Assembly (NCBI GenBank): GCA_028279885.1
Contig: JANQMX010000094.1
Coordinates: 1 to 56,596 of the forward strand
Source: Rhodovibrionaceae bacterium
GTDB taxonomy: Bacteria; Pseudomonadota; Alphaproteobacteria; Kiloniellales; DSM-21159
DNA length: 56,596 nucleotides
Direction of reading: 5' to 3'
This document shows positions 8,301-15,505 of the stretch, one piece after another. Position 1 is the stretch's first letter. Every line of letters starts with the position of its first letter. The notes beneath the pieces are model-generated. The model was not told the DNA's origin and made no database searches. It saw only the letters and a list, made by a program, of their open reading frames with translations. The translations under genes and the position numbers were made by a program.

Positions 8301-8984
8301 ATGGACAAGGCCTTCGACCCGGCGGTGCCGGACGGTCGCAACGCAAGCCTGGACAGTGCGATCTCTCCGGACGGCCGACCGGCGACTGGCGAGACCTATC
8401 ACGTGCCCGCCCGCTGCGGCGTCGCCGTTGCGCTGACGCCTGGGCAGAGCCTGGTCATCGTCAACACCCACGGCACGCAGGTCTGCGACTTCTGGGCCTT
8501 CAATGCCGATGACCTCGACGAGCACCTCTCGATGGAGCACCTGCACACCCAGCTCGGATCGATCTACCCCCGGCCCGGCGACCCCTTGGTCAGCAACCGA
8601 CGGCGAGCCCTGCTGAGCTTCGAGGCCGATACGTCACCCGGAGTCCACGACACGGTCATCGCCTCTTGCGATCACCACCGCTACCAACAACTCGGTTGCA
8701 GCGAATATCACGACAACTGCACCGACAATCTGCGCATGGCCCTGATCGCCATCGGGCGCAAGGCGCCGGCCATTCCCGCGCCTTTCAACATCTGGATGAA
8801 CACGCCTGTGGCGGCCGACGGCAGCGTGGCCTGGCTGCCCACCGTCGCCAAACCGGGCGACGAGGTGGTTTTGCGCGCCGAGATACCCTGCCTGGCCGCG
8901 ATGTCGGCCTGCCCGCAGGACCTGATGCCGATCAACGGCGAGAGCTGCCTGCCGCAGGAGCTGCATTTCCGGGTCGAAGACTGA
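8301..8984 (+). CDS. DUF1989 (urea-carboxylase-associated) family protein
   Basis: Cytoplasmic protein of 227 aa whose whole length matches the DUF1989 family often seen beside urea carboxylase/amidolyase and purine or guanidine catabolism genes. Supporting segments are 'GETYHVPARCGVAVALTPGQ', 'NTHGTQVCDFWAFNADD', 'EHLSMEHLHTQLGSIYPRPGD' and 'PQDLMPINGE'. The conserved Cys/His/Glu residues suggest a metal site, but no reaction is established from sequence. It has a GGAG ribosome site 8 nt before the ATG. The gene converges on a DUF1028 gene, which fits the organic-nitrogen theme of the region. Confidence 0.83.
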   Translation: MDKAFDPAVPDGRNASLDSAISPDGRPATGETYHVPARCGVAVALTPGQSLVIVNTHGTQVCDFWAFNADDLDEHLSMEHLHTQLGSIYPRPGDPLVSNRRRALLSFEADTSPGVHDTVIASCDHHRYQQLGCSEYHDNCTDNLRMALIAIGRKAPAIPAPFNIWMNTPVAADGSVAWLPTVAKPGDEVVLRAEIPCLAAMSACPQDLMPINGESCLPQELHFRVED

Positions 8985-9000
8985 CGGCGACGCGAGCGCT

Positions 9001-9678
9001 CTATTGGGGCTGATGTCCTTCGACGAGAGACGAAGGTGGCGCGGCATCCGGATCGAGCGCACGGACCACGTAACTGTCAGCCTTGGGCGCCCAGTCGTCC
9101 CAGAGGAGACGAAGATCGGAGAGCGGCGTGGAGCTCTTGTCGATCCGCAGATCCGCATAGGCGAACGCAAGGTCCGCGTAGACCTTCAAGGACGCGGAGA
9201 GCAGGGGATCGCGCTCGCCGCCTGCCTCAAGGCCGGCATCCAGCGCCGCAATCAGCCGCGCCGCCAGCGGCCCACTGGTTGCTTCGAACGCCCGCGTCAT
9301 CGCGGGAAGCACCTCGTCGCTTGCAAGGTAGTTGCCGAGCGCCAAGCAATTCTTGCCGGACAACCCGCCACGGGACGGCAGGCAAGACTTGCCGGTGTAT
9401 GAGACGGAGTATCCGTCCCGGTCGAGAACGCCCAGCTGCCGCCAATGCAGCGAGGTGGCCGCCAGCTTCATCGCCTCCAGCGCAAAGGCCGGATCGCCGC
9501 TGCGTTCGTGGGCTTCGAGACCGAAGCGGTGCAGCCTGGGGTCGGTCCGTGCTTGGGAGAAGATCACGCAGTTGGGTCCCACCTGACCGCAGCGCGCCCC
9601 GACACAGACGCTCGACGTGGTCACCGCGCAGCCCAGTTGCCCCGTCTCTTCACACACCCCGGCGACTGCGAAGGTCAT
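9001..9678 (-). CDS. DUF1028 family protein (Ntn-hydrolase-like), copy A
   Basis: Cytoplasmic protein of 225 aa; the start is set by GGGAGG 8 nt before the ATG at 9678 and by the family N-terminus MTFAVAG. It contains the DUF1028 signature 'ETGQLGCAVTTSSVCVGARCG', 'SQARTDPRLHRFGLE', 'HWRQLGVLDRDG', 'SGKNCLALGNYLAS' and 'DAGLEAGGERDPLLSASL'. Family structures resemble N-terminal nucleophile hydrolases, so Thr2 could be catalytic after Met removal; this is inference. The gene is preceded by operator module A and is probably co-regulated with the hydantoin genes. A second, diverged DUF1028 gene lies 4 kb away. Confidence 0.82.
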   Translation of the reverse strand: MTFAVAGVCEETGQLGCAVTTSSVCVGARCGQVGPNCVIFSQARTDPRLHRFGLEAHERSGDPAFALEAMKLAATSLHWRQLGVLDRDGYSVSYTGKSCLPSRGGLSGKNCLALGNYLASDEVLPAMTRAFEATSGPLAARLIAALDAGLEAGGERDPLLSASLKVYADLAFAYADLRIDKSSTPLSDLRLLWDDWAPKADSYVVRALDPDAAPPSSLVEGHQPQ

Positions 9679-9715
9679 AATGTAAGCCTCCCAGGACGAC
9701 CTGGAAGCATATGTA

Positions 9716-9786
9716 CGAGACAAAGCGAAGAACCTAAAATAAAATAGGAGACGCGTTCTATAAGGTGAAGTTAGATGATCAACGCA
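9716..9786. repeat. Direct repeat copy A (promoter module duplicated at 12371-12451)
   Basis: A 71-bp block aligns with 12371-12451. The first 59 bp match at 52 of 59 positions, then the last 12 bp match exactly after a 10-nt insertion in the other copy. It contains the shared operator motif. The last bases are also the 3' end of the LysR-A gene. The two copies bracket LysR-A and two CTERM-tailed genes. Confidence 0.7.
9760..9774. promoter_or_regulatory. LysR-type operator module, site A
   Basis: ATAAG-GTGAA-GTTAG lies 82 bp upstream of the DUF1028-A start. It is preceded by TTCT and an AAAATAAAATAGGAG block, the same arrangement as sites B, C and D. Read on the minus strand, the AT-rich block would lie where a -10 element is expected for the DUF1028-A gene. 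Confidence 0.55.
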
Positions 9787-10633
9787 GGGCGGCGGGTGAA
9801 TTTCTCACTGTGTCCGTCAACCAGCTCAAGACGGCTTGCACCTCCGGCTGGGCCAGCGACCGGCGCGGCGTTATGGAGCGCAAGCGCCGGATCAGGTCCG
9901 GCGGCCCTTTGTTGACCCGTACGAGGTTACCGCTTTGCCCGGCCAGATAGTCGGGAACAAGGCCCTTGTAGCGTCCCGTTTCGATTGCCCTTCTCAGAGA
10001 ACTTGCATCGCTCGCGAATAGGCTGACGTCCTCCGGCGGTACGCCCTGCCCCTCCAGCCATCCGGCGGTTTGCAACGCGACATTGGCGCCATGGGTCGTC
10101 GCCCATTTGAGGTGCGCATCGTCTGCGCCGCGCATTTTGTAGAGCGAGAAGGGAATGTCGGCGACCCGGCTCTCGACTTCGCTTCGCTTCGCCATGACAT
10201 CGAAGCGCAAGGAGAGGGCCGCAGCCGTCGAATCCGCAACCGCATCGACAACGTCGATGAAGAAGAACACCTGAACTTTCGGAAACTGCTCATGGAACTT
10301 CGGCAGTTCCGGGATGAGCAGATACTCGATGATCCAGGCGGCGGTGTGAACGCGCACATGGCCCTCCGGCTCGGCGGTCTCGGCCTCGCTGGCCAGCACG
10401 ATCTGCCTGATCTGATTTTCGATATCCTCCGCCGTCGGCAGAATGCGGCGGCCGAGATCGGTCACCTCGACCCCGTCGCGAGTGCGCTTGAAGAGCGGTT
10501 GCCCGAGATCGCGTTCCAGCGCTTTGATGCGCCGCCCGACGGTCGTATGCGTCACCTTCAAGAGATGCGCTGCGCCAAGGAACGAGCCGGCGCGGGCCGT
10601 GGCCAAAACGTACTTCAGATCGTCCCATTCCAT
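9779..10633 (-). CDS. LysR-family transcriptional regulator (A)
   Basis: Regulator of 284 aa. The N-terminal winged HTH begins 'MEWDDLKYVLATARAGSF' and contains 'AAHLLKVTHTTVGRRIKALERDLGQPLFKR', which is LysR-like although the recognition helix reads THTTVGRRI rather than SQPAVS. The effector-binding domain follows from about residue 90 ('GHVRVHTAAWIIEYLL'). It is transcribed away from the CTERM genes, with a 207-bp divergent spacer, so it may control them. Its stop codon lies within direct-repeat copy A. With the two CTERM genes it forms the segment enclosed by the direct repeats. Confidence 0.85.
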   Translation of the reverse strand: MEWDDLKYVLATARAGSFLGAAHLLKVTHTTVGRRIKALERDLGQPLFKRTRDGVEVTDLGRRILPTAEDIENQIRQIVLASEAETAEPEGHVRVHTAAWIIEYLLIPELPKFHEQFPKVQVFFFIDVVDAVADSTAAALSLRFDVMAKRSEVESRVADIPFSLYKMRGADDAHLKWATTHGANVALQTAGWLEGQGVPPEDVSLFASDASSLRRAIETGRYKGLVPDYLAGQSGNLVRVNKGPPDLIRRLRSITPRRSLAQPEVQAVLSWLTDTVRNSPAALR

Positions 10634-10824
10634 GGGCGTTCGTCACCATGAAAGCCAGCTGATGTGCATTCACGCACAGTACAGTTGCAGCATTGCTCAT
10701 TGCTTTCAATCTCAAATTAAAGCTCTGATTGCTCTTGAGAAAGCGCGCCATGTTGGGACAGCAGCGCTTCGATTAAAGTCGAACGAGCCTTTCGGTTTCG
10801 TTTCGGCAAATACAAACGGGATAC

Positions 10825-10865
10825 TTTGGGGAAGGGACAGATGAAACTTTTGGGGAAGGGACAGA
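10825..10865 (+). repeat. Tandem duplication of a ribosome-site segment
   Basis: TTTGGGGAAGGGACAGA occurs at 10825-10841 and again at 10849-10865, a 24-bp period. The first copy supplies the GGGAAGGG ribosome site for the ATG at 10841; the second lies inside the coding sequence and encodes part of 'LLGKGQT'. The duplication keeps frame, so an upstream TTG could also be read in frame. Confidence 0.6.
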
Positions 10866-11566
10866 CGAGAGTCCGTTATTTGTTGGCGGCGGCTGTGGTC
10901 GCCTTCACACCATTTGCCGCGAACGCCGTTCCATTGAACTTCACGTTCACCGGAGCGATCGACACATTCAGCTTAACGGGGGGCGCAAGCGGGACAGGGG
11001 ACCTCGATGTCGGCGACAGCGTCAGCGGCAGCTTCACCTACGATGGTTCGCTCGTTCCCGTGGCCAATGGACGTGTACACGGCCCTGGCACAATCAGTGG
11101 CTTCAGCATCACGGTCGGTGGGTTTTCATACACCACCACAGGAACATCCCAGGCGACGTTGGACGACGACAGGATGCCGGGTTCAGCGGCACCTGAGACA
11201 GACTATTTCAGCGCCGCGGAGGGCCAGCTCATCGGTTCCAGTCAGGGTGGATTGGTGCCTCGTTTCGCGCGGTTTTCCATCCTGTCGACATCGAATCTCA
11301 GCATTTTTCAAGCTGGCATCAGCCCAAGCCTAGCCGACTTCCAGCAGCTCATTGCCGATAACGAATCGAGTGGCAATACCAACTTCATTGCCTTTGCCAA
11401 TGGTCCCATCCTGTCAACGCCCCGCATAACGGCGCGGTTCAATCTGACAGAGGTGACCGTCAGCGCGGCGGACCCGGCAGTGCCGCTGTCGGCGCCCGCC
11501 ACCCTGCCGCTGATGGCTGCGAGCCTTGGTCTGCTGGGCTTCATCGCCCGCCGCCGCAAAGGCTGA
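10841..11566 (+). CDS. Secreted protein with VPLPA-CTERM-like sorting tail (1)
   Basis: Exported protein of 241 aa. It has a signal peptide of about 30 residues ('YLLAAAVVAFTPFAANA') and then a beta-rich, Ser/Thr/Gly-rich domain ('FTFTGAIDTFSLTGG', 'SGFSITVGGFSYTTTGT') with no Cys pairs. The C-terminus reads VPLSAPATLPLMAASLGLLGF followed by IARRRKG: a short motif, one transmembrane helix and a basic cluster. This is the layout of PEP-CTERM/VPLPA-CTERM proteins processed by an exosortase. No exosortase gene is in the window. The start at 10841 follows GGGAAGGG. Its function is unknown; surface or matrix proteins are typical of the class. A second tailed protein follows directly. Confidence 0.78.
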   Translation: MKLLGKGQTRVRYLLAAAVVAFTPFAANAVPLNFTFTGAIDTFSLTGGASGTGDLDVGDSVSGSFTYDGSLVPVANGRVHGPGTISGFSITVGGFSYTTTGTSQATLDDDRMPGSAAPETDYFSAAEGQLIGSSQGGLVPRFARFSILSTSNLSIFQAGISPSLADFQQLIADNESSGNTNFIAFANGPILSTPRITARFNLTEVTVSAADPAVPLSAPATLPLMAASLGLLGFIARRRKG

Positions 11567-11583
11567 CACCCCATTATCCGGCC
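11540..11583 (+). repeat. CTERM-tail repeat, copy 1
   Basis: A 44-bp block covers the last codons (FIARRRKG), the stop, and 17 bp beyond. It matches 12300-12343 at 42 of 44 positions. Coding and non-coding parts are equally conserved. Confidence 0.7.
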
Positions 11584-11630
11584 CGCGTCTACCGGAGGCC
11601 GGAACCACTCATGACAAGAAGGACTTCGAG

Positions 11631-12326
11631 ATGTTCAGAAAACTGAGCGTGATTACCGCTTTTTCAGTCGTGAGCCTTGCAAGTCAGGCAGAGGCGGTCT
11701 TGATCGACTTCGAAACCGTCCCGGGCGCCGTGCCGTCGGAAGGTCTCGCCATCTCCAATCAGTTCGCCGCCACGGCCGGCGTCACCTTTGCCCTCGCCAA
11801 CGGCAATGCACCGGTCCTCGCGGAAGTCGGTGGTCCTCGCACGGCGTTCGATGGCGTTGGCCCCGATGGTCCGGCAGCAGGCGAGACCATCGGGCAGTTC
11901 TTCTTGACCGATGACGGCCTGACGTCGGGCGTCACGACGTCACCGTTGATCGTCAGCTACAGCACGGCCGCTCAGAGTGTCAGCGGCGAAATCCTCGACA
12001 TCGATCGCGGCGAGACCTTTGTGATTTCCGCGTTCGATTCCCTGATCGGCGGTGCGTTGCTGGATACGATCACCATCAATGCAGGCGATGCGGATACGGG
12101 CAACGGGGTCGCGACAAACTGGGCGTTCAACCGGGCCAGCGCGGACATTCTGCGCATCGAGTTCGCAGGGTCGCGTTCCGGAGCCGGCTTTTTCGGCCTC
12201 GGTTTCGACAACTTCAATTCCGGCGTCACTGTCGCGCCGGCGCCACTGCCCACCCCCGCCACCTTGCCGCTTATCGCTGCGGGTCTCGGCATGATCGCTT
12301 TCATCGCCCGCCGCCGCAGAGGCTGA
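11631..12326 (+). CDS. Secreted protein with VPLPA-CTERM-like sorting tail (2)
   Basis: Exported protein of 231 aa from the ATG at 11631, preceded by AAGGA; reading frame upstream of it has no family features. The signal peptide is 'MFRKLSVITAFSVVSLASQAEA'. The mature domain begins 'VLIDFETVPGAVPSEGLAIS' and ends 'FGLGFDNFNSG', a jelly-roll-like pattern common in PEP-CTERM proteins ('DFE' start, 'GFDN' end). The tail is APLPTPATLPLIAAGLGMIAF plus IARRRRG. It shares the tail, but little of the body, with the gene 65 bp upstream. The two probably form one transcription unit. Ligand or surface role is unknown. Confidence 0.78.
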   Translation: MFRKLSVITAFSVVSLASQAEAVLIDFETVPGAVPSEGLAISNQFAATAGVTFALANGNAPVLAEVGGPRTAFDGVGPDGPAAGETIGQFFLTDDGLTSGVTTSPLIVSYSTAAQSVSGEILDIDRGETFVISAFDSLIGGALLDTITINAGDADTGNGVATNWAFNRASADILRIEFAGSRSGAGFFGLGFDNFNSGVTVAPAPLPTPATLPLIAAGLGMIAFIARRRRG

Positions 12327-12343
12327 CACCCAATTATCCGGCC
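12300..12343 (+). repeat. CTERM-tail repeat, copy 2
   Basis: This is the second copy of the block at 11540-11583, with two mismatches. It again spans the 3' coding end, stop codon and 17 bp of downstream sequence. Confidence 0.7.
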
Positions 12344-12370
12344 TGTCCCAACGGACACGGCGCTTATCTG

Positions 12371-12451
12371 CGAGACAAAGCAAAGAACTTGAAATTAAAT
12401 AGGAGGGGCGCTCTATAAGGTGAAGTTAGAGCGCCCCAGATGATCAACGCA
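12371..12451. repeat. Direct repeat copy B (promoter module)
   Basis: This copy matches 9716-9786, with a 10-nt insertion (AGCGCCCCAG) just before the shared ATGATCAACGCA. Here ATGATCAACGCA is the start of the LysR-B gene. In copy A the same bases close the LysR-A gene on the opposite strand. Confidence 0.7.
12405..12437 (+). promoter_or_regulatory. Perfect 11-bp hairpin ending 2 nt before the LysR-B start, with operator site B
   Basis: GGGGCGCTCTA (12405-12415) and TAGAGCGCCCC (12427-12437) are perfect inverted repeats around an 11-nt loop. Operator site B, ATAAG-GTGAA-GTTAG, spans 12415-12429 inside it. AGGA (12401-12404) abuts the stem base and ATG starts at 12440. Whether the structure acts in DNA (operator) or mRNA (translation control) is not decided by sequence. 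Confidence 0.55.
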
Positions 12452-13336
12452 CGACAGCTCGAAGTGCTGAGCACGGTGATCGAGGTTGGAACCACGGCCC
12501 GCGCGGCCGAGCTTCTCAACGTCTCGCAGCCCGCCATCAGCAACATGCTCCGCCACACGGAGAGCATCACCGGCCTGACGCTGTTCAAGCGCGATCGCGG
12601 CCGGCTCATCCCGACGCCGGAAGCGGTGCATATCGCCAACGAAGCCAAGCACCTGTTCTTTCAGCAGCAGCGCATTCGCACGATCGTCGATCAACTGAGA
12701 GAGGGGTCGGCGGGAACGCTGCACATCGCTGCCTCGCCAAGCCTCGGACTCGGCGTCCTCTCCAAGGCGATGGCCAGCTTCGCCAAGCATCGACCCGGCC
12801 TTCGCACGTCGCTGGAGCTGGGCTCCATTGATGAGATTACGGACCTGATTTCGAGCGGCCGGGCCGAGCTGGGCTTCTCCATCACGACATCCCGTCACCC
12901 CTCGGTCTCGGCGACCCCGATCGCGGAAGGCCGCTTCGTGTGCGTCGTGCCGCTCGACCATCCTTTCGCCACCCTGTCGAAGGTTCGGATCGTGGATCTG
13001 AACAGCGTCCCCTCGATCTCCTACTCCTCGATGACGCAGCTCGGCCAGCTGATCGACCGCGTGTTCTCGAAGGAAGGGCTGGAGCGTCGCTACGCCTGCG
13101 AAGTGCGCCATACGGCAACGGCGCTTGAGATGGCCGCCGGCGGCGTCGGACCAGCGTTGATCGACAACTTCGCGATGATCGGCCGCGACGACACCCGCGT
13201 GGTGGTCAAGGAAACGGAGCCGACCCTCCCCATCCGCATCTCATCGCTGACGCCGAAGGTCTTTCCCACCTCACAGCTCGCCTCGACCTTTCTCAGCTTC
13301 TTTCAAAGCTACTTCGAGGAATCGGAAACCGGCTAA
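12440..13336 (+). CDS. LysR-family transcriptional regulator (B), candidate regulator of the hydantoin island
   Basis: Regulator of 298 aa. The winged HTH is canonical: 'LEVLSTVIEVGTTARAAELLNVSQPAISNMLRHTES'. The effector domain starts at about 92 with 'GTLHIAASPSLGLGVLSKAMASF' and includes 'VCVVPLDHPFA'. No ordinary ribosome site precedes the ATG; a hairpin and operator motif sit there instead. Because the same motif stands before DUF1028-A, potA-like and hydantoinase genes, this protein is the best candidate to bind all four sites. Its 3' end overlaps the convergent DUF1028-B gene by 4 bp. Confidence 0.87.
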   Translation: MINARQLEVLSTVIEVGTTARAAELLNVSQPAISNMLRHTESITGLTLFKRDRGRLIPTPEAVHIANEAKHLFFQQQRIRTIVDQLREGSAGTLHIAASPSLGLGVLSKAMASFAKHRPGLRTSLELGSIDEITDLISSGRAELGFSITTSRHPSVSATPIAEGRFVCVVPLDHPFATLSKVRIVDLNSVPSISYSSMTQLGQLIDRVFSKEGLERRYACEVRHTATALEMAAGGVGPALIDNFAMIGRDDTRVVVKETEPTLPIRISSLTPKVFPTSQLASTFLSFFQSYFEESETG

Positions 13337-14091
13337 TCCCGCAGTTGCCAGTCGTCCCTGTTCTTCTCGGTGGGAAAGCGGGCTTCGAGGCCAAGTTCGC
13401 CGATCCGCTTGATCGAGGCCTCGAACAGGGTGCGCGCAACGGGGATAGTCTCCGGGGTCAGCGCAACGGCCCGGATCAGCGCGTGCTGCTCCCCGTACTC
13501 GGCGAAGAGATCGCGCAAGCCGGCGGCTGCCTCCGGGCTGCTGTCGACGCGCAAATCGTATTGCGCGATACCCTCTTCCCCACTGACGAAGAGCGCGGCC
13601 GAGCGAATGGGTTCCAGGATCTCGCCGCCCGCGTCCCGGCCCGCTTCCAAGCCTTGCAGAAGGCGCTCCGCCAAGGACGCTCTTCGGCTCGCCTCGAAGG
13701 CTGCGACCATCGCATCGGTGACCTTGTGATTGGCCAGAATATTGCCGATGGCCACGCAGTCCTGGCCCTCGCTCCCGCTGTAGATCGAGTACATCTTCTT
13801 GCCGTGAAAGGTGGCGGTGCCGCCGTTTGCGTCCAGTGCGGCCAGCTGACGCCAATCGATGTTGCGCGCACCGTTGACGACCTTGTCCATTGCGTCTCGG
13901 GCCTTCACACCCTCGGCCAGATAGGCGATGCCAAGCTCCGCCAAGCGCGTATCGGTGCGGTGCTGGCTGAGGAAGGCGCCGCGTCCATGGCACACCTTCA
14001 AGCAGCGATTGCCGACGCCGAGCGCGGAGGTTCCGACCACACCACCGAACGCACCAGTCTCCGGGCAGTGCCCAATCATCGAATAGGTCAT
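13333..14091 (-). CDS. DUF1028 family protein (Ntn-hydrolase-like), copy B
   Basis: Cytoplasmic protein of 252 aa starting at the family-typical MTYSMIGHCPETGAFGG, with AGGGG 7 nt upstream of the ATG at 14091. Further signature segments are 'SALGVGNRCLKVCHG', 'SQHRTDTRLAELG', 'DWRQLAALDANGG', 'GQDCVAIGNILANHKV' and 'EAGRDAGGEILEPIRSA'. It is clearly paralogous to copy A but diverged. It is the last gene of the importer-amidohydrolase operon (19455 to 13333), 40 bp after the amidohydrolase. Its position in a hydantoin/cyclic-amide locus suggests an amidohydrolase-like step on a transported compound; this is inference. Confidence 0.82.
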   Translation of the reverse strand: MTYSMIGHCPETGAFGGVVGTSALGVGNRCLKVCHGRGAFLSQHRTDTRLAELGIAYLAEGVKARDAMDKVVNGARNIDWRQLAALDANGGTATFHGKKMYSIYSGSEGQDCVAIGNILANHKVTDAMVAAFEASRRASLAERLLQGLEAGRDAGGEILEPIRSAALFVSGEEGIAQYDLRVDSSPEAAAGLRDLFAEYGEQHALIRAVALTPETIPVARTLFEASIKRIGELGLEARFPTEKNRDDWQLRD

Positions 14092-14131
14092 TCCCTCACC
14101 CCTGCCAGGCTCTCTGCGGTTTTCAATTGCT

Positions 14132-15505
14132 TCAATGGCTGTCGGAGAATGGCATTTCGACACCCTTTTCCTGCGCGCCGAAGCGAGACCACATCGCCTC
14201 CGTGACGTCTTGCGCAGCCTGGGTGACGGCGCGTTCGTCCAGCGTCAGCACCTCCCGGTCCCGCATCAGGAAGCGGCCGTCGACCATGACGTCGGTGACG
14301 ATGCCGGGATGCCCGTAGTGGACGATGTTGGAGACGAGCGACACTCGCGGCACCAGCGCGGGCACGCGCAGGTCGAACAGCGCCAGGTCCGCCTTGGCAC
14401 CGACAGTGATGCGCCCCAGATCCGCACGCCCCAAGGCCTTGGCCGCATTCTGCGTCGCGTAGCGAAAGACCTTTTGCGGGCTCGGCTGGACCGAACGGCC
14501 GTAGGCGCCGCGATGCAGGACCAGCGCCATCTTCATCGACTGAAAGATGTCGGTCGTCATGTTGTCGGTGGCGAGCGCGATGTTGATGCCGGCGTCCAGG
14601 ATTGCCCGAATGGGCAGTTGATGCGGCCCCTTTGCCGACATGCTCGCCGGGCTGTGAATGAAATGAACGTCGTGCTCCGCAAGAGTCTCGACGTCGCTCT
14701 CGCTGCAGAACGTCCAGTGGACGGCCAAGAGATCCTCGCCGAGCCAGTCGTTCTCCCGCAGGTACTCGGTCGAGGTCTTTCCGTGCAGGGCTTCCACCTG
14801 CCGCACTTCGGAGGCGATCTGACTGAGATGAATGGTGCGGCGCAGGCCATAGCGGTGGGCGAGCGCGTTCAGTTCCTTCAGCATCCAAGGCGAACAGTTG
14901 TCCGGTGCGTGCGCGGCGATCATGGCCTGCACGCGGCCGTTCTCGGCGCCGTGGTAGCGGTCGATCAGATCCCGGGTCCGCGTCAGGAAGGTCTCTCCCC
15001 AGTCTCGGTCGAAGCGATAGCCTTCGCGGCTCACCTTCGTGGTCACGGCGTCGGCCGCGCTTTCGCAGAGATAGAGCCGCAGCCCGCTGTCCGCCATCGC
15101 CTGGGCATAGTCCGCCACATGGCGCAGCGGGTCTACGATGGTCGTGGTGCCGCAGCGTATCGCTTCCAGGCAGGCGAGCTGGGCAATCGCGGCGCGTTCC
15201 TGGGGAGTCAGAAGGTAGCTGGCCGGCACCATGTACTGGTAGACGAGGTTGCCGTCGATGTCCTCGACGGTGCCGCGCAGCACCATGAGGACCGCGTGGT
15301 TGTGCGCGTTGATCAGACCGGGCGAAAGGACTTTGTCCGACGCATCGATGCGCTCGAAATCGGCGAACTGGCTGCCGCTCGGCGCAGCCTCCGAGATGGC
15401 AACGATCTTGTCGGCTTCGACCGCGACATGCCCCTTCCGGACTATGGGGAGCCCGTTCTCATCTGCCGCCAGATAGAGCGCATTCTCGAACAGGTAGCGG
15501 TGCAT
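14132..15505 (-). CDS. Amidohydrolase, ATZ/TRZ / cytosine-deaminase-like
   Basis: Metal-dependent cyclic amidine or amide hydrolase of 457 aa. Metal ligands are visible: H68 and H70 in 'LINAHNHAVLMVLRG', H226 in 'RRTIHLSQIASEV', H263 in 'LAVHWTFCS', and D314 in 'LATDNMTTDIFQSMKMA'. The C-terminal strand 'ITVGAKADLALFDLR' is typical of the deaminase/chlorohydrolase branch. The usual HxxE after the third His is replaced by HLSQ, so substrate preference may differ. I chose the ATG at 15505 because it overlaps the permease stop (TGATG). The substrate is presumably whatever the upstream PotABCD-like importer brings in. Confidence 0.82.
   Translation of the reverse strand: MHRYLFENALYLAADENGLPIVRKGHVAVEADKIVAISEAAPSGSQFADFERIDASDKVLSPGLINAHNHAVLMVLRGTVEDIDGNLVYQYMVPASYLLTPQERAAIAQLACLEAIRCGTTTIVDPLRHVADYAQAMADSGLRLYLCESAADAVTTKVSREGYRFDRDWGETFLTRTRDLIDRYHGAENGRVQAMIAAHAPDNCSPWMLKELNALAHRYGLRRTIHLSQIASEVRQVEALHGKTSTEYLRENDWLGEDLLAVHWTFCSESDVETLAEHDVHFIHSPASMSAKGPHQLPIRAILDAGINIALATDNMTTDIFQSMKMALVLHRGAYGRSVQPSPQKVFRYATQNAAKALGRADLGRITVGAKADLALFDLRVPALVPRVSLVSNIVHYGHPGIVTDVMVDGRFLMRDREVLTLDERAVTQAAQDVTEAMWSRFGAQEKGVEMPFSDSH

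Noticed and set aside
10849-10865. Short repeat considered as a possible CRISPR unit
   Set aside because: Only two copies exist, with 7 bp between; there are no spacers and no cas genes.
9779-12343. Interpretation of the repeat-flanked segment as an insertion sequence
   Set aside because: It contains no transposase and the flanking repeats are far longer than IS target duplications; a recombination or duplication event fits better.
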